NCBI GenBank assembly: GCA_016870475.1
Contig: VGBO01000010.1
Location: 1 to 54,888 of the forward strand
Direction: 5' to 3'
Length of the DNA: 54,888 bases
Source of the DNA: Actinomycetota bacterium
GTDB lineage: Bacteria; Actinomycetota; Acidimicrobiia; Acidimicrobiales; CAIXPF01
Shown: positions 28,198-39,134 of the stretch, in pieces
Numbering within the stretch: position 1 is the stretch's first letter
How the letters are laid out: each line of letters starts with the position of its first letter
Notes under the pieces: generated by a model
What the model was told of the DNA's origin: nothing
The model's database searches: none
What the model saw: only the letters and a program-made list of their open reading frames with translations
Program-made: the position numbers and the translations under genes

Positions 28198-28989
28198 ATG
28201 TCCGACCGGACGCCGCGCTGGGATCCCGATCAGTACCTCCGCTTCGGCGACGAACGCGCCCGACCATTCGCCGACCTCGTCGCACGGATCGACATTGCAG
28301 CGCCCGCTGTCGTCGTCGATCTCGGGTGCGGCCCCGGCACGCTCACCGTCGGGCTCTGCGAACGGTGGCCCACGGCGTCGGTGATCGGGGTCGACAGCTC
28401 ACCGGACATGGTCGCCGCCGCACGGCCGCTCGCGAACGAACGCGTGCAGTTCTTCGAGGCGGACCTCCGCACCTGGCGACCGGGTGATGCCGCCGACGTC
28501 GTCGTCGCCAACGCCACGCTCCAGTGGGTCGAGGGGCACGACCGTCTGCTCGGCGACCTCCTCGACATGCTTCGCCCCGACGGCGTGCTGGCGTTCCAGG
28601 TGCCCGGCAACTTCGACGCGCCGAGCCACCGCTGCATCGAGGAGACCGTGTTGTCGGACCCCTGGCGCGACGTCGTCGACGCCTCGGTGCTCGAGCGCCC
28701 CCGCTCCCACGCCGCCGCGCACTACCTCGAGGTCCTCGCCGACCTCGGTTGCCTCGTCGACGCGTGGGAGACCACCTACCTGCACGTCCTGCACGGCGCC
28801 CGCCCCGTTCTCGAGTGGGTGCGTGGTACGGCGTTGCGGCCCGTCCTCGCCGCGCTCGACCCGTCGCGCCACGAAGAGTTCTGCGACGCCCTCGCCGCCC
28901 GACTCGCCGTCGTCTATCCGCAACGGAACGGGCGGACGGTGCTGCCGTTCCGGCGGATCTTCGTCGTGGCACGACGACCCGCACGCTGA
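28198..28989 (+). CDS. tam: Trans-aconitate 2-methyltransferase-like
   Basis: WDPDQYLRFGDERARPFADLVARI...VVDLGCGPGTLT...VGVDSSPDM-type motif; NATLQWVEGHDRLL...LAFQVPGNFDAPSH. Confidence 0.82.
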   Translation: MSDRTPRWDPDQYLRFGDERARPFADLVARIDIAAPAVVVDLGCGPGTLTVGLCERWPTASVIGVDSSPDMVAAARPLANERVQFFEADLRTWRPGDAADVVVANATLQWVEGHDRLLGDLLDMLRPDGVLAFQVPGNFDAPSHRCIEETVLSDPWRDVVDASVLERPRSHAAAHYLEVLADLGCLVDAWETTYLHVLHGARPVLEWVRGTALRPVLAALDPSRHEEFCDALAARLAVVYPQRNGRTVLPFRRIFVVARRPAR

Positions 28990-29050
28990 AGCAACTACGG
29001 TGCGCAGCGCACGGTCGGCGGGGTACCGACCGCAGGACGATGGGGGACAC

Positions 29051-29902
29051 ATGGGCCGACTCGACGGCAAGGTCGCAGTCATCACCGGCGGGGCGAGTGG
29101 CATCGGTGCCGCCACCGCGGAGCTGTTCGTCACCGAAGGGGCGAAGGTCGTCATCGGGGACATGCAGGCCAGTGCGGGCGCCGAGGTCGTCAGCCGGCTC
29201 GGCAAGGACTGCGTGTACGTGCGTTGCGACGTGTCCAAGGAGGACGAGGTCGCCGGCATGATCGACGAGGCGATCCGCGAGTTCGGCCAGATCGACGTGC
29301 TGTTCAACAACGCCGGCTTCGGCGGGGCGATCGGGCCGATCGAGTCGATCTCCGAAGCCGACTTCGACCTCACCTTCGACGTCCTCCTCAAGGGCGTGTT
29401 CTTCGGCATGAAGCACGCCGCGCCGCACATGAAGCGACAGGGATCGGGGTCGATCATCTCGACGGCGTCGGTGGCGGGCCTGCGCACCGGCAACGCCGGG
29501 CACCTGTACAACGTCGCGAAGGCCGGCGTGATCCACCTCACCACCTCCGTCGCCAACGAGCTCGCCGAGGAGAACGTGCGGGTGAACTGCATCTGCCCGG
29601 GCTTCATCGCCACCCCGCTCGCCGCCGGTCGACCCATCGAGTACCAGGGGCGGGAGGCAGCGGAGCGTCGCGTCGACAAGATGCGTAGCGTTGCCAGCGA
29701 GGCCCAGCCCATGAAGCGGATCGGCGAACCGATCGACATCGCCCAGGCGGCGCTGTTCTTCGCCTCCGATGACTCCCAGTGGGTCACCGGCCACGCGATG
29801 GTCGTCGACGGCGGGTTCTGCACGGGCAAGCCGTGGCGGCGTCAGCCGGACGTTTGGACCGAGGCGAAGCCGATCCGCGTCTACCGCCCCGAGGGCCGCT
29901 GA
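29051..29902 (+). CDS. SDR family oxidoreductase (canonical)
   Basis: TGGASGIG, NNAG, S-x(n)-LYNVAK active site; SD-like ggggga before ATG. Confidence 0.9.
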   Translation: MGRLDGKVAVITGGASGIGAATAELFVTEGAKVVIGDMQASAGAEVVSRLGKDCVYVRCDVSKEDEVAGMIDEAIREFGQIDVLFNNAGFGGAIGPIESISEADFDLTFDVLLKGVFFGMKHAAPHMKRQGSGSIISTASVAGLRTGNAGHLYNVAKAGVIHLTTSVANELAEENVRVNCICPGFIATPLAAGRPIEYQGREAAERRVDKMRSVASEAQPMKRIGEPIDIAQAALFFASDDSQWVTGHAMVVDGGFCTGKPWRRQPDVWTEAKPIRVYRPEGR

Positions 29903-29913
29903 CCGTCGGCGCC

Positions 29914-30720
29914 GTGCGCGCACCCCTGCACGACCGGCTGGCGCTTGATGAGCTCGGCGGCGACCGGTTCCGGGGCGCGCCCGAACCGGGACACCGTCAC
30001 GTCTTCGGCGGTCTCGTCGTCGCGCAGGCGCTCGCGGCGGCGTGCCGCACCGTCGGCGTCGACCAGCACGTCCACTCGCTCCACGCGACGTTCGTGCGCA
30101 CCGGCCGGTTCGACGAGCCGCTCGACCACCACGTCGAACGCACCCGCGACGGCGTGTCGTTCGCGACCCGCCGCGTCGTGGTACGCCAACCCTCCGCCGA
30201 CCCGGTGCTCGTGCTCACCGCGTCGTTCCACGGCGACGAGGACGGCGACGACTACCAACCGCCCGTCGAGCTGACCGGGCTCCCTCGCCCCGAGGACCTC
30301 CCGCCGGGCCGCTACGACGGCGACGTGGTCGACTGCCGCGACGTCCCGCCCGCCGGCGGACCGCCGCACGAACGCCACATGTGGTTCCGGGTGCGCGGGG
30401 ATCTCGGCGACGACCCGCTCGTGCACGTGCTCGCCCTCGCCTACGCGTCGGACAACGGGCCCACCCGGGCCGCACGGGAACCCCAGGCCCACCTGCTCGA
30501 TCGGGCGTCACGCCAGTCGTTGTCGCTCGACCACGCCGTGTGGTTCCTGCGGCCGACCCGAGCGGACCGTTGGTTGCTCTCGACGTTGCGACCCGTCTCC
30601 ACCGGGCGGTCCCGGGGTCTCGTGCACGGCACCGTCCACACCGCCGACGGGGTGCTCGTCGCCGCGGTCACCCAGGAGGCGCTGCAGCGGCTCGGACCGG
30701 CGGACGATCAGGCCCGGTAG
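29914..30720 (+). CDS. tesB: Acyl-CoA thioesterase II-like (TesB)
   Basis: FGGLVVAQALAAACRTV...HSLHATFVRTGRFDEPLDHHVERTRDGVSFATRRVVVRQ; second hotdog SLDHAVWFLRPTRADRWLL. Confidence 0.85.
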   Translation: MRAPLHDRLALDELGGDRFRGAPEPGHRHVFGGLVVAQALAAACRTVGVDQHVHSLHATFVRTGRFDEPLDHHVERTRDGVSFATRRVVVRQPSADPVLVLTASFHGDEDGDDYQPPVELTGLPRPEDLPPGRYDGDVVDCRDVPPAGGPPHERHMWFRVRGDLGDDPLVHVLALAYASDNGPTRAAREPQAHLLDRASRQSLSLDHAVWFLRPTRADRWLLSTLRPVSTGRSRGLVHGTVHTADGVLVAAVTQEALQRLGPADDQAR

Positions 30721-31553
30721 GCCGCCACGACCGCCGCGAGCCGGTCGAGCTCCCGGCGCACCTCGTCGAGATCCGGCGTGCTCAACGACCACACGACCTC
30801 GTCGACGCCCGCCGCCACGTACTCCTCGAGCAACGGCACCACGTCCTTGCCGGGACGGATGTCCCAGCGGAGCGAGATCTCGATCTCGGCTCGGGTGCGG
30901 CCCACCGCCGCGAGCTCCTCCTCGAGGGTCACGAGGCGTGTCCGCAACCCCTCCGGCGACGGTCCGAGCGGATGCCAGCCCTGACCGAACCTGGCGACCC
31001 GCCGCAACGCCGGGCGCCGGTTCCCACCGATCACCACCGGCAGCGGGGACTGGAGCGGCTTCGGTGCGACGTGCGCACCGCCCACCCGCAGCCAGCGGCC
31101 CTCGAAGGTCGGTTCGTCGTCGGTCCACAGCGCACGCATGAGAGCGATCGCCTCGTCGGTCCACGCGCCCCGGTCGGCGAAGGGCACGTCCGCCACCTGG
31201 ACGTGCTCGTCCTCGAGGCTCCCGACGCCGAGTCCGGCCACCACCCGCCCGCCCGACAGCACGTCGAGCGTCGCGAGCGCCTTCGCGAGGCCGAAGGGGT
31301 TGCAGTAGGGCAGCACCAGCACCGACGTGCCGAGTCGGACCCGTGACGTGCGCGCCGCCACCCAGGTGAGCAGGGTCGTCGCGTCGTGGTACGCACCGGC
31401 CCCGAGCCGGTCGCGTACGTACCCGATGTTCAGCAGGTGGTGGTTCACCCACAGTGAGTCGAACCCGCGCTCCTCCGCCGCCGGACCGAGTGCCACCAAC
31501 CCCTCGACGTCGGCGATCCCCCAGTTGTTCGGGATCGTGTAACCGAACCGCAT
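30708..31553 (-). CDS. LLM-class (F420-type) oxidoreductase
   Basis: MRFGYTIPNNWGIADVEGLVALGPAAEERGFDSLWVNHHLLN...RVRLGTSVLVLPYCNP. Confidence 0.85.
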   Translation of the reverse strand: MRFGYTIPNNWGIADVEGLVALGPAAEERGFDSLWVNHHLLNIGYVRDRLGAGAYHDATTLLTWVAARTSRVRLGTSVLVLPYCNPFGLAKALATLDVLSGGRVVAGLGVGSLEDEHVQVADVPFADRGAWTDEAIALMRALWTDDEPTFEGRWLRVGGAHVAPKPLQSPLPVVIGGNRRPALRRVARFGQGWHPLGPSPEGLRTRLVTLEEELAAVGRTRAEIEISLRWDIRPGKDVVPLLEEYVAAGVDEVVWSLSTPDLDEVRRELDRLAAVVAAYRA

Positions 31554-31564
31554 CGCTTCTCCTC

Positions 31565-32986
31565 TCACCTGCCCGGCACGCCGTGGCGCATCGGACCCGC
31601 CGGATAGGCGACGAACATCGACACGGCGAGCAGGAGCATCAGCACGAGCGCGAGCACCCACGACACCTGGAAGGCGTCGAGCCACTCGGCGGGTGCTCGC
31701 TCCCGTCCTGCGATCGCCGCCCCCACGGCGATGCCGACCGCGGTGGCGAGCTGGAACACGGTCGTCCGCCCGGCCCCCGCCATACCGAACCGGTGTGGGG
31801 GGACGTCACGCATCGCCGCGCCCACGATCAACGAGAACCCGTTCGCCGAGCACACGCCCATCAGCAACCCGGGAACGAGCACCCCGGCGACGAGGGACGG
31901 GGTGAGTCCCGTGAACAGGAGGTGCGCGGTCATCCCCGCTGCGCCGGAGACGCCGCACAGGACCAGCAGAGGGCGAGCGCCGAACCGGTCGGCGATCCGC
32001 CCCGAGATCGGAGCGAGCAGCGCCGAGAGCAGCGGGCTCGGCGCGATCGCGAACCCGGCCTCGAGCACCGACCACCCCCACACCCGCTGCAGGTAGGTGG
32101 GCAACAGCACGAGCCAGTCGAAGAACGCAACGGCGAAGATGAACGCCGCAGCGTTCGCCGCGGCGTAGGACCGCAACCGGAACAGCCCGAGATCGAACAG
32201 GGGCACCGGGTGGCGCGTCGACCGCCACAGGAAGAACGCCATGCACCCGACCCCGGCGGCGAGGGTCGCGACGATGGTCGGCGACGCCCAGCCGGACGAC
32301 TCGGCCTGGGTGATCGCGAGGATGAGGCACCCCACGGACAGCGACGCGAACGGGACCGCCACCCTGTCGGTGCGGGCAGCCTCGACGGCACGGGGCGGAC
32401 GGGGGAGGAACCGCAGACCGACGGCGACGGCGACGATCGCCACCGGGACGTTGATGAGGAACACCGCCCGCCAGCCGAAGGCCTGCACGAGCACCGACCC
32501 GAGCGACGGGCCGATCGCCGCCGCCAACCCGCTCGTAGCGCCCCACACGCCGACCGCGGTCTGTCGACGGCTGGGCGGGAATGCGTCGAGCACGAGCGCG
32601 AGCCCCGACGGGAACAGGAGGGCCCCGCCGACGGACTGCACCACCCGCGACGCGATGACGAGCTCTGCGGTCGGCGCGAGCCCCGACCCCGCCGACCCGA
32701 GCGCGAACACGGCCAGGCCGGTGATGAACACCGGGCGGCGCCCCACCCGGTCGGCGAGCGACCCGGCGAGCAGCAGCAGCGCGGCGACCCCGATGTTGTA
32801 CGCCGTGAAGATCCACGACAACGTCGCCGGCGACGACGTGGGGAACGCCTCACGGATCTGAGGGAACGCCACCGAGATGATCGTGATCTCGAGCGCCACC
32901 ATGAACCCGGCGGTCGCCGCGATGACGAGGGTCAACCACGCGCGGGCGTCGACCTCGACCTCCTCGGCGACCCCCGGAACGCTCAC
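31565..32986 (-). CDS. MFS transporter (DHA2-like, 14-TM type)
   Basis: VALEITIISVAFPQIREAF...WIFTAYNIGVAALLLLAGSLADRVGRRPVFITGLAVFALGS; GTGA overlap with the upstream ligase. Confidence 0.87.
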   Translation of the reverse strand: MSVPGVAEEVEVDARAWLTLVIAATAGFMVALEITIISVAFPQIREAFPTSSPATLSWIFTAYNIGVAALLLLAGSLADRVGRRPVFITGLAVFALGSAGSGLAPTAELVIASRVVQSVGGALLFPSGLALVLDAFPPSRRQTAVGVWGATSGLAAAIGPSLGSVLVQAFGWRAVFLINVPVAIVAVAVGLRFLPRPPRAVEAARTDRVAVPFASLSVGCLILAITQAESSGWASPTIVATLAAGVGCMAFFLWRSTRHPVPLFDLGLFRLRSYAAANAAAFIFAVAFFDWLVLLPTYLQRVWGWSVLEAGFAIAPSPLLSALLAPISGRIADRFGARPLLVLCGVSGAAGMTAHLLFTGLTPSLVAGVLVPGLLMGVCSANGFSLIVGAAMRDVPPHRFGMAGAGRTTVFQLATAVGIAVGAAIAGRERAPAEWLDAFQVSWVLALVLMLLLAVSMFVAYPAGPMRHGVPGR

Positions 32987-34542
32987 TCGGCGGCGACCGC
33001 GTCCGTGGTCTGCCGGAGCACCCGCTTCAGCACCTTGCCGGAGGGGTTCCGGGGGATCACGTCGATGAAGGACACCGCCTTCGGCATCTTGAACCGCCCG
33101 AGTTTCCCGTCGCACCAGGCGATGACGTCCGCCTCGGTGAGCGAGTCGTCGGCTCGGACCACGACCGCGAGCGGGGATTCCCCCCACTTCGCCGACGGGA
33201 TGCCGATCACGGCGACCTCCTTCACCCCGGGATGGCCGAGGATCACGTTCTCGATCTCCGCCGGGTAGACGTTCTCGCCGCCCGAGATCAGCATGTCCTT
33301 GATCCGGTCCTGCACGAAGATGAAGCCGTCGGCATCCATCACGCCGGCGTCGCCCGTGCGCAACCACGTCGACCCGTCGGCCTGGTCGAACCACAGCGTT
33401 TCCGTCGTCGCCTCCGGGCGGTTCCAGTACTCCTTCATCACGTGGGGGCCACGGATGAGGATCTCGCCCTGCACCATCGGCGGGAGGTCCCGCAGTTCGG
33501 CGTCGACGACCCGCACATCCGACAGGAAGTAGCCGCGACCAGCGGTCCCGGGCCGCTCGACCGACTGCTCGGCGGTCGAGGCCGTGCCGATGCCGTAGCT
33601 CTCCGTCAGCCCGTAGAGCTGCCACAGCGGGATGCCCATGTCGGTGTACGCCTGGATCGACGTGACCGGCACCGGCGCGGCGCCGGACATCGCCCAACGC
33701 AGGTGCTCGTGCCGAGGCTTTACCTGCTCGACGATGTCGAGCATGAACGTGAGCATCGCCGGTACGAGCAGCGTCCCGGTGATCCGCTCGTCGTCGATGA
33801 CCGTCCACGCCACGTGCGGGTCGAACTCACGCAGGATCACGTTCGTCGCACCGAGGTGGACCATCGCCTGCGCCGGGTAGAGCGCACCGATGTGGAACAT
33901 CGGCAGGCAGACCTGGTACCGGTCGCCGTTGCGGACGTCGAAGGTGAGCGCGCCGTTCACCGACGCCCAGTAGCCGCTGGCCTGCGTGTGCACGGCGCCC
34001 TTCGGCAGACCCGTCGTGCCCGACGTGTACATGATGTGGAGAAGGTCGTCGTCCTCGGCGAGGATCGCCGGTTCGTCACCCGACGCAGCGGCGAGCACGT
34101 CCTCGTAGCCGTGCGCGAACCCGAGCCGGGACTTCGAGCCGATCTGGATCCAGTGCCGGACCGCGGTGCGGTCGCCGCGGGCGTGCAGCTCCTCCACGGT
34201 GGCGGTGAAGTCGTCGTCGAAGATCAGCGACGTGGCACCGGAGTCGGCGAGGATGAACTCCAACTCGTCGGCGATCAGCCGCCAGTTCAGCGGGACGACC
34301 ACGATGCCGAGCTTGGCGCACCCGAAGAACGCCTCGAGGAACTCCGGCCCGTTCTTCGCGAGCACACCGACCCGGTCGCCGGTGCGCACGCCGAGACGGA
34401 CGAGGGCGTCACCGATGCGGTTCGCCCGTTCGTTCACCTCCGTGTACGTGAACCGACGACCGCTCGCGACGTCGACGACGCCCTCCATGGTCGGGTTCTG
34501 GCGGGCGCGGCGGGTGAGGATTTCTCCGACGTTCACCTTCAT
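32983..34542 (-). CDS. AMP-dependent acyl-CoA synthetase/ligase
   Basis: IMYTSGTTGLPKGAVHTQ, QLYGLTESYGIG, GWLRTGD-like WLRTGDAGVMDADGFIFVQDRIKDMLISGGENVYPAEIE. Confidence 0.92.
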   Translation of the reverse strand: MKVNVGEILTRRARQNPTMEGVVDVASGRRFTYTEVNERANRIGDALVRLGVRTGDRVGVLAKNGPEFLEAFFGCAKLGIVVVPLNWRLIADELEFILADSGATSLIFDDDFTATVEELHARGDRTAVRHWIQIGSKSRLGFAHGYEDVLAAASGDEPAILAEDDDLLHIMYTSGTTGLPKGAVHTQASGYWASVNGALTFDVRNGDRYQVCLPMFHIGALYPAQAMVHLGATNVILREFDPHVAWTVIDDERITGTLLVPAMLTFMLDIVEQVKPRHEHLRWAMSGAAPVPVTSIQAYTDMGIPLWQLYGLTESYGIGTASTAEQSVERPGTAGRGYFLSDVRVVDAELRDLPPMVQGEILIRGPHVMKEYWNRPEATTETLWFDQADGSTWLRTGDAGVMDADGFIFVQDRIKDMLISGGENVYPAEIENVILGHPGVKEVAVIGIPSAKWGESPLAVVVRADDSLTEADVIAWCDGKLGRFKMPKAVSFIDVIPRNPSGKVLKRVLRQTTDAVAAE

Positions 34543-34564
34543 GGGCGGACATTCTGCCCCAGCG

Positions 34565-35242
34565 TCACCCCGGCAGGGGAGACGGGGCGGAGGGGAGACG
34601 GCCGTCGGCTACGGCGCCGTCGAGCACGGCACGGGCGAACGCCCACAACTCCGGGGCGGCGTCGCCGATCGGGGCGTTCACCTCGAGCACCCGGTCGAGG
34701 TGCACGCCGTGGTCCTGCCAGGTGCGCCCACCCGAGAGCGCGTTGAGCAGCACCGGCTGGAGGCGGTCGACCGCGTAGGCGAACCTCGCCTCGGGGGTGG
34801 CCCGGTCCTCGTACTCCTCCCACAGCGCTCGGAGCCGAGCGCCCTCCGCCCCCGGGAGCAACCCGAAGATCCGGTCGGCGGCCTCCGCCTCCGCCCGGGC
34901 CTTGTCCGCCATTGCGACGGTGTCGTAGACGAGCACGTCGCCGGCGTCGATCTCGACGACGTCGTGCACGAGCAGCATCTCCACGACGCGCGGGACGTCG
35001 ATCGCGTCGGCCGCGTGGGGGGCGAGCAGCAGCGCTAATAGCGCCAGGTGCCAGCTGTGCTCGGCGGAGTTCTCCGGTCGCGACGCGTCGACCAGCAGGC
35101 TGCGGCGGTGCACCCGCTTCAGAGCCTCGAGCTCGAGGAGGAACCGGACGCGGGCGGCGAGGTCGTCGCCCCCGGCGCCGCGTGCCGCGTCGACCACCTC
35201 CTCGACATGGGGGTGGCCGTCGTGGGGGGAGGCACTGCTCAC
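34565..35242 (-). CDS. HD-domain hydrolase (YfbR/HDDC2-like)
   Basis: RPENSAEHSWHLALLALLL...VVEMLLVHDVVEIDAGDVLVYD metal motif. Confidence 0.82.
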   Translation of the reverse strand: MSSASPHDGHPHVEEVVDAARGAGGDDLAARVRFLLELEALKRVHRRSLLVDASRPENSAEHSWHLALLALLLAPHAADAIDVPRVVEMLLVHDVVEIDAGDVLVYDTVAMADKARAEAEAADRIFGLLPGAEGARLRALWEEYEDRATPEARFAYAVDRLQPVLLNALSGGRTWQDHGVHLDRVLEVNAPIGDAAPELWAFARAVLDGAVADGRLPSAPSPLPG

Positions 35243-35826
35243 AGCTTCTCCGGGCCGATCCAGGGGGCTGCGGCGGGGGGTTCGTCCGCCAACTCGTCGA
35301 GCAGCGCAGCGGGTCCGCCAGCTACCCGCAGGCGGGCGAGGTGGCGGTGCTTCACGAACCCGTCGGTCTCGGTGCGCCGCAGGAACCCGAGCAGATCGCC
35401 GAAGAACCCGTCCACGTCGAGCAGACCGACCGGCTTTTCGTGCAGGCCGAGCTGCGCCCAGGTGAGCGTCTCGAACAGTTCGTCGAGCGTGCCGAGACCG
35501 CCGGGCATCGCCACGAACGCGTCGGCGAGCTCGTACATGAGGGCCTTGCGCTCGTGCATCGTCGCCGTGTGGTGGAGACGGGTCACCCGGTCGTGGGCGA
35601 CCTCCCGGGAGAACAGGCCGGTCGGGATCACGCCGGTGACCGACCCGCCGGCGTCGAGCACTGCGTCGGCGACGATGCCCATGAGTCCGACGGCACCGCC
35701 GCCGTAGACGAGCTCGATCCCGCGGGCAGCCAGCTCGGCGCCCATGGAGCGTGCCGCCTCGACGTAGGAGGTCCCCTCGCCCGGGCGCGACCCGCAGAAC
35801 ACGCACACCCGTCGGAGTTCCGGCAC
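35239..35826 (-). CDS. TIGR00730 (LOG-like) Rossmann-fold protein
   Basis: VCVFCGSRPGEG...LVYGGGAVGLMGIVADAVLDAGG...AMPGGLGTLDELFETLTWAQLGLHEKPVGLLD; TAACCT 8 nt before GTG 35826. Confidence 0.87.
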   Translation of the reverse strand: MPELRRVCVFCGSRPGEGTSYVEAARSMGAELAARGIELVYGGGAVGLMGIVADAVLDAGGSVTGVIPTGLFSREVAHDRVTRLHHTATMHERKALMYELADAFVAMPGGLGTLDELFETLTWAQLGLHEKPVGLLDVDGFFGDLLGFLRRTETDGFVKHRHLARLRVAGGPAALLDELADEPPAAAPWIGPEKL

Positions 35827-35879
35827 GGTGGCCGAGGTTAGCGACGACCGGGGCCGGACTCGGGGGTACAGTCCGCCCC

Positions 35880-36536
35880 GTGGGCCACGACCACGACCAC
35901 GACCACGACCAGGACCAGGACCAGGACCACAGCGACGTGCCGCCGCCGCTCGCACTCCGGGTGAAGGCGTTGCAGAGCGTGCTCGCCGCCAAGAGCATCG
36001 TCAGCGAGGCCACCGTCGACCGGATCGTCGACGCGTACGAGCACCGCATCGGCCCACACCTCGGGGCGGGCGTGATCGCCCGCGCCTGGATCGACCCGGC
36101 GTTCCGGGAACGCCTGCTCGCCGACGGCACCGAGGCGGCACGGGACCACGGGATCCGCGGCCTCGACCCCGGCGTTCGGCTCGTCGTCGTCGAGAACACC
36201 GCCGACGTGCACAACGTCGTCGTGTGCACCCTCTGCTCCTGCTATCCGCTGCAGCTCCTCGGGATGCCGCCCGTCTGGTACAAGTCGGCCCCCTACCGGT
36301 CCCGGGTCGTGCAGGACCCGCGCGGCGTGCTCGCCGAGTTCGGCACCGACGTCGACGACGACGTCGAGGTGCGGGTGTGGGACTCGAACTCCGAGGTCCG
36401 CTATCTCGTCCTCCCCGAACGGCCCGCCGGAACCGACGAGCTCGACGAGGCGGCACTCGCCGCCCTCGTCGGCCGAAACGCCATGGTCGGCGTCGAACAC
36501 GTCCTGCCGCCCGCCGACCCGCCGCCGGCACCGTGA
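35880..36536 (+). CDS. nthA: Nitrile hydratase alpha subunit, Co-type, with (HD)4(QD)3 N-terminus
   Basis: VVVCTLCSCYPLQLLGMPPVWYKS metal-binding motif with Thr (Co-type); ALQSVLAAKSIVSEATVDRIVDAYEHRIGP; TACAGT 7 nt before GTG. Confidence 0.93.
   Translation: MGHDHDHDHDQDQDQDHSDVPPPLALRVKALQSVLAAKSIVSEATVDRIVDAYEHRIGPHLGAGVIARAWIDPAFRERLLADGTEAARDHGIRGLDPGVRLVVVENTADVHNVVVCTLCSCYPLQLLGMPPVWYKSAPYRSRVVQDPRGVLAEFGTDVDDDVEVRVWDSNSEVRYLVLPERPAGTDELDEAALAALVGRNAMVGVEHVLPPADPPPAP
35886..35927 (+). repeat. In-frame hexanucleotide tandem repeat (CACGAC)4(CAGGAC)3
   Basis: Direct reading: ggc CAC GAC x4, CAG GAC x3, then CAC AGC GAC. Confidence 0.9.
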
Positions 36537-37156
36537 ACCGCATCCACGACCTCGGCGGGATGCACGGGTTCGGCCCAATCCACGCCGAACCCGAACGTTC
36601 CGAACCCCCCTTCCACGAGCCGTGGGAGGCGACGGCCTGCGCGCTGATGCTCGGCACCTTGCGGCTCGGTCGGTGGAGCCTCGACCGCTTCCGACACACC
36701 ATCGAACGGCAGGCGCCGCTCGACTACCTGCGGCGCAGCTACTTCGAGAAGTGGTTCGAGGCCGTGTGCGAGCTCGCAGTCGCAGAGGGCCTCGTCACCG
36801 AGGACGAGCTGCGGACCGGCGTCGCCGACACGCCGGTCCGACCCCGTGACGAACGCTGGACACCGGACTTCTCGACCGATCGGGCACCGAGGTGGGCCGC
36901 CGGCGACCGGGTGCGGGCCGTCGTGCGCAACCCCGCCGGGCACACCCGGCAGCCCCGCTACGTGCGCGGTCGGGTCGGTACCGTCGTGCGGGTCGCCGGA
37001 GCCGAACCACTCCCGGAGGCGGCGGCGGAGGACCGTTGCGAGGTCGGCCACGTGTACCTCGTGCGGTTCGAGGCGGCGGAGCTCTGGGGTGCCGACGCGA
37101 CCGGCCGTGACGCCGTCTACCTCGAGCTCTGGGACGACCACCTGGAGGCGGCGTGA
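36533..37156 (+). CDS. nthB: Nitrile hydratase beta subunit
   Basis: MNRIHDLGGMHGFGPI...PRYVRGRVGTVVRVAG...HVYLVRFEAAELWG; GTGA overlap. Confidence 0.92.
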   Translation: MNRIHDLGGMHGFGPIHAEPERSEPPFHEPWEATACALMLGTLRLGRWSLDRFRHTIERQAPLDYLRRSYFEKWFEAVCELAVAEGLVTEDELRTGVADTPVRPRDERWTPDFSTDRAPRWAAGDRVRAVVRNPAGHTRQPRYVRGRVGTVVRVAGAEPLPEAAAEDRCEVGHVYLVRFEAAELWGADATGRDAVYLELWDDHLEAA

Positions 37157-37572
37157 CCGCCGGCGCCGCCGCACCGCCTCCCGACCTCCCGGTGGCCCTG
37201 CCCGGTGACGAGGACGGGCCGGTGTTCGAGGAGGCGTGGCAGGCCGAAGCGGTCGCCCTGACCGTCGGGCTCGTCGGGGCCGGGGTTTTCACGTGGGCGG
37301 ACTGGACCGCGGCGCTCTCCGCAGCGATCGCCGCCGCCCAGGCGGCCGGCGACCCCGACCTCGGCGACACCTACTACGAGCACTGGGTCACCGCACTCGA
37401 GGCGCTCTGTGGACGCACCGGGGTCGCGGTCGACGCCGAGGTCGACCGCCACGCGGACGCCTGGCGAGCGGCCTACCTGCGCACCCCGCACGGTCGGCCG
37501 GTCGTCCTCGACCCCCACGACGTCGAAGTCGGCACCAGGGGGAGTTTCCGCCCCCCCGACGCCCACGGGTAG
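37153..37572 (+). CDS. Nitrile hydratase accessory/activator protein (P14K-like)
   Basis: PVALPGDEDGPVFEEAWQAEAVALTVGLVGAGVFTWADWTAALSAAI...TYYEHWVTALEAL; beta-subunit-like fold, third in the operon, GTGA overlap. Confidence 0.85.
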   Translation: MTAGAAAPPPDLPVALPGDEDGPVFEEAWQAEAVALTVGLVGAGVFTWADWTAALSAAIAAAQAAGDPDLGDTYYEHWVTALEALCGRTGVAVDAEVDRHADAWRAAYLRTPHGRPVVLDPHDVEVGTRGSFRPPDAHG

Positions 37573-37575
37573 CGT
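37570..37575 (+). promoter_or_regulatory. -10 box TAGCGT overlapping the stop codon of the NHase accessory gene
   Basis: 8 nt before ATG 37584. Confidence 0.5.
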
Positions 37576-37583
37576 TGCCGCCC

Positions 37584-39130
<1,547 letters not shown>

Positions 39131-39134
<4 letters not shown>

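Noticed and set aside
31565-33808. Full 747-aa minus ORF
   Set aside because: Only the part from GTG 32986 onward is the MFS; the upstream extension is the wrong frame of the acyl-CoA ligase.
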